Part shown: positions 12,404-22,551 of the stretch, piece by piece
Numbering within the stretch: the first letter of the stretch is position 1
Layout of the letters: each line of letters begins with the position of its first letter
Source: Membranipora membranacea
Lineage: Eukaryota; Bryozoa; Gymnolaemata; Cheilostomatida; Membraniporidae
DNA length: 60,000 nucleotides
Assembly (NCBI GenBank): GCA_914767715.1
Contig: OU612069.1
Location: 18,289,387 to 18,349,386, forward strand
Direction of reading: 5' to 3'
Notes under the pieces: generated by a model
Databases searched by the model: none
The model's input: only the letters and a program-made list of their open reading frames with translations
Told to the model about the DNA's origin: nothing
Position numbers and translations under genes: made by a program

Positions 12404-14584
12404 TATATATAATCTTTATTACTGAACCAATGATCATCTTCTAAAAATTAGAGGCGACCTTTAGAGGTTTCATCACAATATAAGTAAGGAAGGCAGCCTG
12501 GGCATGAAAATAAAAACAGAAAAAAATTGATTCTTAGACTTTATAATTTACACATCCGGCATTGCTGTAACACATGAGTAAAGTGTTGCCTCTCAATTCA
12601 GTTCGTGAGCTGGTGTTGAGGCGCGTTGTATGTCTACTAGGTCTGCGAGCACTCGGTTGAGGTAGTAAATGATGCAGGCAGTGCCCAGGTGTCTTGATCT
12701 TGTCGATGTGTTGATGGCACATAGAGTCAATATATTCGTCTAGTGGTATGATGTTTAGCAGGGCTGTCCTTTCACTATACTCGTCACAGCCTGGGGCTAT
12801 AATTTTCAGTGAGAGTTTTTCCAGCTGGATTACTCGTTTCTTCTGTTGGTCGGTCATCATGCAGAACCAGGCTACGCTTCCATATGTCATACGAGGCCGT
12901 ATACATGTAAGGTAGAACCTCGTGAGTAACCGCTGAGGTACACCAGAGCGTTTGAGGTTAAGAAGGGTATAGGTTAGCGGTCTGACGTTCTTCAGGATCG
13001 AGTCGACATGGTCTTCGAAAGACAAATGCTGATCGATAGTGATTCCTAGAAATCTAGTCTTAGTTGTCGGTGGTATTTGTTCTCCATTCAGCTTCAGAGT
13101 TGGTGGTTGGAATTGGTATCGAGCATGTTTGTTAGTCAGATGCATAATAGATGACTTTTTTGCATTAGCCACCATATTATACTCATCGCACCATGTCGAT
13201 ACTGTGTCTAGAGAGGTTTGGAGGTCCAGTTGTTGGTTTAGTGTTTTAGCGGGCAGGCCTGTTAATGTCAGGTCATCTGCGTATTTTATTATGTCACATT
13301 CAACTTCAAGGCTGTCCACATATAAAAGCCAGAAGACAGGACCTAGCAATGTCCCCTGGGGTGTTCCATTTATAACTGGTAATGTTCGGCTGGTATTGTT
13401 GCCGATGCGTACTGATTGGTATCGGTGTGTGAGGAAGCTGTTGATGATTTGCACTAGATTATAGTTGATACCCTTCCTCGTTAGCATATCTATCAGTTTT
13501 CCTCTGTCCATCTTGTCAAAAGCCTTTGACATGTCAAGGAAAGCGACTGTCAAATATTTTGACTTTGGTTCATCTAATAATTGTGTCCAATTATCGATAG
13601 CAGCTATGATTGCATCTACTGTACCTCGGTTTTTCTGATACGCATACTGGTTTCCATCAATGGTTGGTAAAACAAACTGAACATAAAAATGCATAACAGC
13701 TTTTTCAATAATTTTGCCCAGGTGCCATAACAAGGAAATAGGTCTAAAATCTGATTCAGTATCAACAGACTTCTTTTTTTCGATTGGTACTATCTCTGCA
13801 CACTTCCAAATATCAGGAAAATAACCACATTTAAAACAGCTGTTTATGATAGTACATATAGGAAAGCAAAGCTCGTCTGCGCACATTCGTGTAACCCATG
13901 ATGGGAAGTCATGTGAATGTGTAGCCTTCCTTGTGTCAATATCTATGAGCCATTTATATACCTGATCGACTGTAACAGACAGGGGTGTAGCGCTCTCATG
14001 ACTGGCGGTGTCAGGGGTTATGCTAGTCGGGGTTCTTCCAACTGATGAGAAGTAGTCATTGAGTCTATCAGCTGTCTGCTGTTGGTTTAGGTGTTCGCCG
14101 TTTAGGTTGTAGCTTTCTTTTGTCTTAGTTTTGTGTTTGCCTCTGAGTGTGTTGATAACATTCCAGCACGTTTTTGGGTTTCTATCATCAAGTTTCTTGA
14201 CGATCCATTTCTTCTTTATTGTCTGTAGGTGTTTTTTCAGTAGACGTGAGAAAAACTTAGATGAAGGGGATCCTTTACTGTACGACTTCTTCTTAGCATT
14301 TCTTAGTTTCCGTGCCAAACTGTCAAACCAGGGTGCGGATTTGTTGGATTTCTTATAACGTCTCTTAGGGCAGTGTTTGTCTACGATATTGTTCATAGTG
14401 TGTTGAATAGCCTCAGCCTGTTGATGCACATCAGACAGAGTGGTGATTGTGTCCCACTTGATGGATGTAACATCTTCTTGGATCGCTATTCGTGTTTGTG
14501 GTGTGGGTTTTCTCGAGTAGTAATATTCGGATTCTCTGCGTGTCACCGCTGTTGTAGGTAGATATACGGTGTGGTAGAGGGATG
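12404..14584 (-). mobile_element. 5'-truncated APE-type LINE with intact RT frame, 8-bp target duplication
   Basis: Insertion of 2181 bp flanked by the direct repeat GTGTAGTA (12396-12403 and 14585-14592). It splits the exon-like core of repeat copy B; the uninterrupted site is seen in copy C. The element is on the minus strand, keeps about 130 bp of 3' UTR and ends in AATAAAG followed by an alternating T/A tail. The 5' end is lost inside the endonuclease domain, so this is a typical incomplete reverse-transcription product. Confidence 0.9.
12534..14584 (-). CDS. Non-LTR retrotransposon reverse transcriptase (Jockey/CR1-superfamily-like), truncated at N terminus
   Basis: The open frame reads to 14663, but its first 26 residues come from flanking host sequence; the element begins at residue 27, just at a degenerate end of the endonuclease (SLYHTVYL where SDH is usual). 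The RT domain is uninterrupted: FRPISL at about 306, FLDMSKAFD at 375-383, GTPQGTLLGP at 433-442, YADD at 461-464, then thumb and connection regions with SFEDH and RPRMTYGS. These are the conserved RT motifs, including all three active-site aspartates. There is no RNase H and no frame break. Clade assignment (CR1, L2, Rex1 and so on) is not possible by eye. The element cannot move itself because the endonuclease is missing. Confidence 0.9.
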
Positions 14585-15042
14585 GTGTAGTAATGGAGAG
14601 GGATGCTTGATAGACACCTAGAAGATGCACCTGGAAAGGTAAGCTGAACCAGTCATTTCCCATCTGTTTTTAAACTAAAAACTGGCTAATGGTTTCATAC
14701 ACTATTTATTGACTGCCGTTAAAAAGTATTGAAATATTCTCCTGGCCTTTTTATGGTCATGGTCTAACAAGGATAAAGTTTGCAATTAAGTTTTCACTCA
14801 TCTCATCGCCCCTGCCACAGATTTGATTTTGTGTCGATAGTAAGTCATCTTGAGGGTGGTCTCAATTAGATGCTCATCCGCTATATGGCTGGACTCCTGC
14901 AGATAAACCCTGGACAGCCACTTACTTTTGTTTCAATTCATCAATTGATAAACTTTGAAAGTCAGTTATCCCAATGTGCATAATGCTAGAAGGGATCTCA
15001 CATCAAATTCAACCTTATTCATGCATAAATGTTAGCTTTAGT

Positions 15043-15105
15043 AGGCTGTTGGGGGTGGGTGGAGAGGTGGGTACTCCTTACTCCACCACCCACCCCCGAC
15101 AGCCT
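15043..15105. repeat. GC-rich hairpin
   Basis: Arms AGGCTGTTGGGGGTGGGTGG (15043-15062) and its near-complement (15086-15105) have one mismatch and a loop of about 23 bp. It stands out against AT-rich surroundings and lies between repeat copies B and C. Function unknown. Confidence 0.7.
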
Positions 15106-16283
15106 GCACAGGCTACATATATATCTCGTGTAGACGAATAATCATAGGCCTTGTCGTAACTTTTTGAATTTTGCAATGAGGATACATTAAGATTGACTGC
15201 AACTTATTTTATATTTTTCAGATGCCCCTGCACAGAGAAAAAAATAGAAATGGCTAGTGTAGTAATAGAGAGGGATGCTTGACAGACACCTAGAAGATGC
15301 ACTTGGAAAGGTAAGCAGACTCAACAACACCAGTCATTCCTCGTCCGTTTTTCAAACTAAAACCTGGCTAATGGTTTCATTCACTATCAACTTACTTTAA
15401 AAACTCTTTAATTGGCTTACCGCCAGTTGCCCCTGCAACGGATTTTAATTTGTGTCGCTATTGTCTTGACTCCTGCAATTAAAGTCTTGACAGTCACTTA
15501 TCCGTGTTTCGATTCCTCTAAACTGATATACGTTGTCCAGATTTTATCCTCCTAGTCGAGGGCAGACATGTAGCGGATAATACCCTTAGAAATTAGAGTT
15601 TCTAAACAAAGTAAACAATATATATAAGTATTTATGTAATTGTGGCACTACGGTTAAATATCAGAATTCAAACAAGTTTGGCCTATACTTCGGCTCACTA
15701 TGATATTGGCCCTGACATTTTACAATTAAACTGTGTTACTGTTGATGTCTTATTTTTATTTTTAGACGAAGCAGAGTAAATGGTCCAAACTCAGAATAGA
15801 ATCGCTCAGCTTTCCTCATCACGACCTCAGACTTAACCACCTTAATAGCCTACACTACTTACTTTAAATCTCACCTAGCCAGCTGTATAGCTGTATCCAT
15901 AGCTGGTAGACACTACTAACTCCATGTATCTGACGAATTATCATGTGCTATCATCATCATCATCACTATTTTTTTTATTTTGATTACCCAATCAAACTTA
16001 TTTAATGCCGAGTAATAATAGTTATTTATGATTCTTCGGCATTACTTAATTAAGGCCTTTTCTTTTCTTTTTTATTGTATTCCTGACATCTGATATGCTT
16101 TATTGTCCTTATTTTTTCATCTCAATCTGAGTTTTTGATTCACCATCAACCGTTTTTCTTATTCACCTAATCATAAGTTTATGATCACAATCAGGATGAA
16201 AAATAAAGCTATGACCTCTAGAAACAAGCAATGCTACACCACAGTTTTATAGTCCCGTGTTAATCCAGTACGAATCATCGTCA

Positions 16284-16581
16284 CCCAGCGTGCAAACTGT
16301 CATAGATTGATGGAGATTTGATGACGACGTCCGGCGACGGTTGAGGGTTGGTCGTGAGGTGAAATCCCGATCCACGCTGATGTATGGGAGAAATTTGTCG
16401 TTGAATCCATGATAATCTGATATAAAATCACTGTTGACTCGATATCAGATCATCGTTGATTCAACGACAGATTTCTCCCATACATCAACGTAGATCGGCG
16501 TTTCACCTCATGACCAACCGTCGCCGGACGTCGGCATCAACGTCAAATCTCAATCAGTTCTACGACAGTTTGCCCACTAGG
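16284..16581. mobile_element. Foldback MITE, arms about 130 bp
   Basis: The left arm (about 16284-16416) and right arm (about 16445-16581) are near-complementary. Shared blocks include CAAACTGTC, GAGATTTGA, CGTCCGGCGACGGTTG, GGTGAAA and GTATGGGAGAAATTTGTCGT. The spacer is about 30 bp. The outer ends read CCCAGCGTGCA and CCTAGTGGGCA. No exact target duplication could be settled. The 62-codon open frame at 16456 is a by-product of the right arm. Confidence 0.8.
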
Positions 16582-17571
16582 TATCATCAACAAACTGGTG
16601 AACCGTTATCAAACAGTATTTTGAATAGATATTTGAATATTTAGCAGGTCTTTTAGGATTATTCCTGTAGCGTAATCTTTTAATGATATAGACCATGAGC
16701 ATATACGATAAATTTTAGGGTATCAAGTGTAGAATAAAGGCCAATGACTCATACTTTCTATTATGCCATTACAATTGCGTAATCAATATAGCCTCAGTTT
16801 TTAGCAACTAATTATTGTCATATGTAGGGCGGTTATCCAATATATTGCCCTGAGGCTACAAATTTCACATTCTGTGGCATTGGCAGGGGGAAGAGGGCTA
16901 AATCCACTTGCAATGGAGGGAGGAGGGACCAACTCAGCAAGCTACTATACACGGATTGAATAATTTGACTTTCAAGGAATATTAAAATTTATTTACTTCT
17001 ATTTGTACTGAAGCTCATTGAATCGCAAAATATCTCAATGATACAAAGAATGTAATATAACATTTTTATATCAAACTCAAAAGATCTGTTATTTCAGATG
17101 TCTTATTCATGACTAGTTACACCGTGTGGATAAAAATATAATGACTGATCGCTACCAGTCTTTATCATTTCCTAAGATATAAGTTTATAAATTCAGTGCT
17201 TACATCGATAAAATTATTACGAGTAGGCCTACATGAAAATGTAAAGACAAGCATTAATATTGAGAGGAGCTTGTTGTGATTAGTAAGGTCACTCTAGAAC
17301 CAAAACTTGAGACTGATTTAAATATAGTAGCAAGCTCAGAAAAATAGTTGACGACAATCACCATTGATATATTTGCATTCACATCTGCAATCATTTGGAT
17401 GAGACAGAAAAGTGACAAAGCTAAATATTCTATTGTTATAAATGTCAGCAGGTTATAGATTATGTGTCGACAGGACTTTAAAGATTCATGACAATATCAT
17501 TCAGGTGATTATACAAATTTTCAGTTTATATAGCAGTGGTATCAAACGTATCTAGAAAGGTTTTAGGCAAT

Positions 17572-18199
17572 TTATGGGCCCAACCCTGTGCACCAGATGC
17601 CATAAGACCGCATGAAAGTTCCTAAAAATGCTAGTAATGGCGTCTCTGATTTGAGTAATTTTGATGGAAAATAAAGTGTAACCCAAACTGCGATGTTGTT
17701 GTCTGAATGAAGCTGCCACAAATTCTGTTGTTGTAAAGGTCTTTTGTCTTTATCACCAAGGTCGGCAATGTCTTGACCTACAAAATATAACAACTATGCG
17801 TGAATAGAGAGTGGCTTACCAATGATCTGCATGCAGGATTTCAAACAAATATATTTTAAAGATTTGGATAGCCATGTGTGATTATGAAGAATCTGTAACC
17901 TAGCTGTAAATTGATGTGTTGGATGTCCAGCTGGATTAAATGAATTTCCAATACCCAAAAGTTTAATTATGTGATATGACCATGAAAAATAAAAGCAGAA
18001 GGAATTTATTGATTGATATTGTTTTTAGGTATTCCAATGATTTCTTTCACTCCAACATGATGACTCTACTGATTTGGTTGCAGCGGAAAACTTTTCACAG
18101 CTGGTAACGCTTACCTGGTTTTCCATAACATATCTGCAGTTTCTGATGGCTTTCAAAAATAGACAGGCAGCATTAGGTAGCTCACCAGTAGAGAATAAT
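17572..18199 (-). CDS. Three-exon gene fragment including a 7-nt microexon, product unknown
   Basis: Minus-strand exons 18115-18199, 17820-17826 and 17572-17777 join in frame. The first (acceptor TTTTCCAG, donor GTAAGCG) reads LFSTGELPNAACLFLKAI, then RNCRYVMENQ. The 7-nt exon ATCATTG lies between CATGCAG and GTAAGCC. The last (acceptor TTTTGTAG) reads GQDIADLGDKDKRPLQQQ, then WQLHSDNNIAVWVTLYF and a C-terminal part to TAA. Phases 0/0 and 1/2 agree at both joins, which is the main support. I do not recognise the family. The 5' exons would lie upstream (above 18.2 kb). A small exon ending at the 18975 region (donor GTAAGTTG) may belong here but could not be placed. Confidence 0.45.
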
Positions 18200-19004
18200 C
18201 TGGAAAAGAAAGAGTGAAATTCAGGTTTACTGACTTGCCGCTAACATGTCACTCATGGAGTTGCTGAGGCATTCCACAGCATGAGAGAACCCAAAAACCA
18301 AAAAAATCATTTACACAACCAATCGATACTTAGCTAGTCAGCCAACAACAGAGTGCCATGAGCAACAGTTAGTTAGCCCCATACAGTTGCTGGGGTGGTC
18401 CACAGTATGAGAGAGGCAAACAAACCAAATCGCTGACCTATACTCAAATCAACGTTTCTTAATAATAGTGATGGCAACTTGCATAAAACTGATCTGCAAC
18501 CAGCTAAGGGGTTAATAGTAAATTCAGCTGCACAGTTGAATTTCACAATGAAGATACTCCAAGATCATGACTTTTGTGAATCTAAGTTGAGTATCACACA
18601 ATTTTGAGCTGTTTGACCAGGATAACCAATATATGAGAACAGATTGACCGTGGAACTGAACTGAACTGAACTAATTCTAAGTTCACCAGCCTATATATCA
18701 TTTAATAACTTTGTATTGTATCACAAAAATAACTCATGTTTTCCTGTCATGTTCAATTGCTATCAACCAAATTCAGTTTTTCTGATTGAATCGATCAATC
18801 GATGAATGTCCGCTAAACACGATGATACACTTTATAAGCTAAACGCCCTCAGCTTGCAGCAAGTGTCAAACTCTTCACAATTCAATACCACAGACTGATA
18901 TTAAAACTATTACTATGCATCCAAAAATGGGAAGCATATCACACTAGAGAATATTGACAAGATAGGAGGCAACTTACCAAATTCTGGAGAGTACTGTCAG
19001 TTTC

Positions 19005-19595
19005 AATTGGAAAACGCCCAAAACGGCCCAGCATGATTTATGAGTTCTCCAAGTCCCAAAACCTCTAAAAAATGAGTTAAGTCAACGAACTTAAGTTTTA
19101 GGGAAAAAAACTCAAGTTTTCAAAGTTTTCGAAAAAAACGGCCCATCTTGGTATTTGAGTTCTCCAAGTCCCAAAACTTCGAAAAAATGAGTTAAGTCAA
19201 CAAAATTAAGTTTTAGGGAAAAAACTTAATTTTTCCAATTTTTCAAATAAAAGGTCCATCTTGGTTTTTGAGTTCTCAAAGTCCAAAAACCTCTAAAAAA
19301 TGAGTTAAGTCAACGGACTTAAGTTTTTGTGAAAAAAACTCAAGTTTTCAAATTTTTCAAAAAAACGCCCATCTTGGTTTTTGTGTTCTCCAAGTCCCAA
19401 AACCTCTAAAAAATGAGTTTAAGTCAACGAACTTAAGTTTTTGGGAAAAAACTTAATTTTTCTAATTTTTCTAAAAAACGGCCCATCTTGGTTTTTGAGT
19501 TCTCCAAGTCCCAATACCTCTAAAAAATGAGTTTAAGTCAACGAACTTAAGTTTAGGGAAAAAACTCAAGTTTTTGGGAAAAAACTTAAGGCCAT
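19005..19595. repeat. Minisatellite, about 114-bp unit, five copies
   Basis: The landmark GTTCTCCAAGTCCC recurs at 19043, 19159, 19272, 19385 and 19499, giving spacings of 116, 113, 113 and 114 bp. Each unit also has AAAATGAGTTAAGTCAACG, AACTTAAGTTTT and a run of A. Copies differ at about 5-10% of positions. It is not coding. Confidence 0.9.
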
Positions 19596-20167
19596 TCTCC
19601 GCCTCTAATTACACTGATCAGCCAATGGTCTTGCTTGTCACCAGAAAATACTAATTATGATTAATCCCCGTGCACCCCCTCATTAGCCTAGTACTTTAAA
19701 CAATTTTGGGCTGTGTGCTGCCATCCCATAGCAGTGTATCTACTCTCTTTTTATAAGGTACTTGATGCAATATTTAATCTTATCGTTATCGATTCGGACA
19801 TTTTAGAAGCAGTTGTAGATTTAATCGATTTATTAAGGCGCATAACCCATCATTCCAATAGATTGTTCAGTTGACAAATAAATCTAATTGATTCTTTTAC
19901 TATTTTTCATTTGAATCGCTTATTATTTAAAAGAATAGTGATAATGATATGTTTGTTCTGGTATAAGTTTGCAGGATGTGAAGCTCATAAACAAGCCGTG
20001 TTCTCAACAGAGCAACAACACTGTCTGAGGTCATCGGATATCATAGACTCATAGATGAGTAGATGACTGCTTCCTCAGGTGCATATGTACATCTGATTGA
20101 AATGTGGTCGCATATGTACGTGGTATGTGCACTTTAGGCTCAGGGGTTATCAACTCAACTGTTGCAG

Positions 20168-20687
20168 GTGATACAAACTGTGTCACAAACGTGGATAAAT
20201 CAGTTTATATGTCAGGTAAGAAGATTGACAAACTTTATATTCAACAATTTCCTGACTGGCTGCATCAAAATCCAGGTTCGATTAACCCCGTGACATCAAC
20301 AACCTGGCACCATCATCCAAGGCATATCTTTTGTCAGATCTGTTTATTTAATCGATAAGACAGATGGAATTCAGCTTTCATTGTTCAAATGTTACAATTC
20401 GATCTGAGGCATAACCCCCTAACCACAAGAAAACAAAGCAATAAATTAATTGAGAGACCATAATAGTGTTTGCAGTTGACTATGAGAGTCCTCCCTGCGA
20501 CAAGAATGATGGCATGTATCTAGAAACAGTCAGTGATAAGTGAATGAAAGTTTTCCCATCAGCCATCAAGGACGAGGCAGCAAGCATCTGTGAAATGAAC
20601 AAAGCAGACATTGCAAGCTTTCCTAGCCATGAGTCAATTGATGCATTCAGAACACTTTTAGAGGACAGCGAAACAGGTGGATGGTAA
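20168..20687 (+). pseudogene. Two-exon coding remnant with an in-frame TGA, product unknown
   Basis: Exon 20168-20215 (acceptor CAACTGTTGCAG, donor GTAAGAAG) reads DTNCVTNVDKSVYMS. The exon starting at 20476 (acceptor GTGTTTGCAG) joins in phase and reads VDYESPPCDKNDGMYLETVS, then DK and TGA (20541-20543). The same frame stays open for another 47 codons with protein-like content (KVFPSAIKDEAASICEMNKA, FPSHESIDAFRTLLEDSE) until TAA at 20685, or a donor at 20684. Either the protein ends at TGA, or a codon such as TGG has mutated. No family recognised. Confidence 0.4.
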
Positions 20688-20689
20688 TC

Positions 20690-22550
20690 AATACCTATAC
20701 TCAGGAATTAGATCAGAGGAAGAGATATATATATATGTCTCCATTGTATCACTGTTGATGGGCATTGATTTTTAAAACTGGCATAAAGTTTCACTTATTA
20801 GTAACATTGTCACCAATATTTGTGTCAAGTAGCCAGAAAAAAAATTTTGCTGTCATTGGTATGCTATTTTAAATGTTTTAATACTTAATTTTGTTGAATT
20901 TCTAATCATGCTACCGTGACACAGAAATCCAATAATATTATAAGTGAGCACACTAATTTATGGAATTTTTTATTGAAACAGTAAAATGTCATGATAACAA
21001 CTCACTTTGTATTTAGTGTGCTACAGAGTTTGTTGTTAACAGCAATGGAATTTGGACCTCAGCGATGCAGATAAACGGTATATTTCAGTGGCCCGACAGC
21101 ACATCATTCATCAAATGAAAATCATTCATCAAATTACCAGAGGGCTCGTTACTATTTAATAGTAACGAGCCCTCTGGTAACGGTCCCTGTACACAACTTT
21201 GGATAGAGAGTCTTTCAATAGATGATGTGCCATGTGATTATCCAAAGAGCTTGTGTGTTCGAGGGAATTATAACACAGTTAAACACACAGGAAAAGTGAC
21301 CTGAATGAAATGGTGCAGGAAGTGTGTTAATGAAGTGATGGGGGGCATTCAAATATTATTTCTAAACTCTTGATGACCTCATTTGCTAATCATTTTTGAA
21401 AACAATTGTCCTTTTTATACCTTGTACAAACGATTGTATTGGAACTCAATTGAGTCCTATTAAGTCTTACCAAGCAGCCAATCAATAGAAGTGTTAATCT
21501 TTTCAAACTGGTTCACTGCATGTTATAGATTTTCATACACCACATTGCCGTTATATACAAAACGAACAGGAAATGGACAGAAACAGTATTTATTTATTAA
21601 TATTATGTGTAATTGTTGCTATTTTCATTTCTCCTTCTTTCCTTTCCAAATTGAATTTCTTTTTTGATGATCCTTTCAATCCGGAATCAAACATATGACA
21701 GTTATTTACTGGCATCACATATCATCTGAGCAAATAAAAATGCAACTCGTCTGTAACCAATCTCAAGGTTGCATCAGGACTTTACACGATATCTTTCGAC
21801 TTTTGTTGTCAAGACATTGCTCCTTGTAAAAGTCAAGTGTGTCAATAAATTAAAAAGATAATTCCATTTTCCCTAAGAGTTATTATGATGTATCAAACTT
21901 TTTTTTGCATCATTCAACTTTTATTAATATTGTGACATAGCATTATTACCAAACATTCATGAAATTCAAAACTTTAGATAAATGATTCATATTATTTGGC
22001 ATGAGATTATCTGCACCACTTGTTATCAAATTAAAAAATATGAACTGATTGTACCATTAATACAGTTTGTTGCGCTGAACTAGAAAAGGGGGATAATGAA
22101 GGGAGGAGACCACCTACCCAGTCACATCATACAAGATTGCACAATAAAAAAACTGGAAAAATGTGGTGGACAAATTGTAAATGAGCAGGATTTTAATAAA
22201 ATCTTAAACTTGATTTGATCTGTCAATATATTATGATTGCACAAAAGAATACGCCAATAAATTGAATGGACAATTGCAGATCCTCAATAACAACTTATAC
22301 TTGGTACCAATGCAGTAAGCAATTTAAATCTGCCAGATATTGTGTGGGTTGATTTGACCTAATACCACAAGACAATGTAATTACGGCAGATATCTTGCGG
22401 TGTCGCATTTATTGCAGTTTTTGAATGGCACATGATACTAATGTTAAGTCTAGCTGCACCTATGCTCTGTTAGGTCTGTAATGTTTCTCATACTATGATT
22501 GTGCTGTGCCAACATAAAGTCATCCATCGGCTGATCACTAATAGACATTA
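20690..22550. other. No gene seen; AT-rich sequence with one perfect palindrome
   Basis: Apart from the palindrome at 21134-21180 I see no exon-like or repeat structure. A last exon of the ACP7-like gene was sought on the minus strand here and not found. Confidence 0.5.
21134..21180. repeat. Perfect 23-bp inverted repeat with a 1-bp centre
   Basis: TTACCAGAGGGCTCG.. is mirrored exactly at 21158-21180 around a single T at 21157. The 47-bp palindrome has no mismatch. It is preceded by a short direct repeat (ATCATTCATCAAAT, twice). Possibly the remnant of a foldback element or a recent hairpin-mediated event. Confidence 0.95.
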
Positions 22551-22551
22551 C

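Larger units (their letters stand above)
11590..15550 (+). repeat. Three tandem copies of a roughly 0.7-kb unit with an exon-like core
   Basis: Each unit contains ATTTTTCAG|ATGCCC at the start of an 83-90 nt segment ending ..AAAG|GTAAG, then a diverged intron-like part with CCTGCCACAGATTT, GACTCCTGCAG and TTATCCCAATGTGCATAA landmarks. Cores: A 11663-11752; B 12367-12403 continued at 14593-14638; C 15222-15310. Spacing is about 700 bp once the LINE insertion in copy B is removed. No frame is open through all three cores, so these may be exons of a non-coding transcript, decayed coding exons, or simply a tandem duplication that includes splice-site-like ends. Another acceptor-like point (TCCTGCAG) recurs in A and B. 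Confidence 0.65.

Noticed and set aside
14131-14561. Plus-strand open frames opposite the LINE RT
   Set aside because: Antisense shadows of the RT coding frame.
16456-16644. 62-codon open frame
   Set aside because: Lies mostly within the right arm of a foldback MITE; the mirror arm has no matching frame.
20541-20543. Selenocysteine codon
   Set aside because: The open frame continues past TGA, but I see no SECIS-like structure downstream and no selenoprotein family; a simple nonsense change is more likely.
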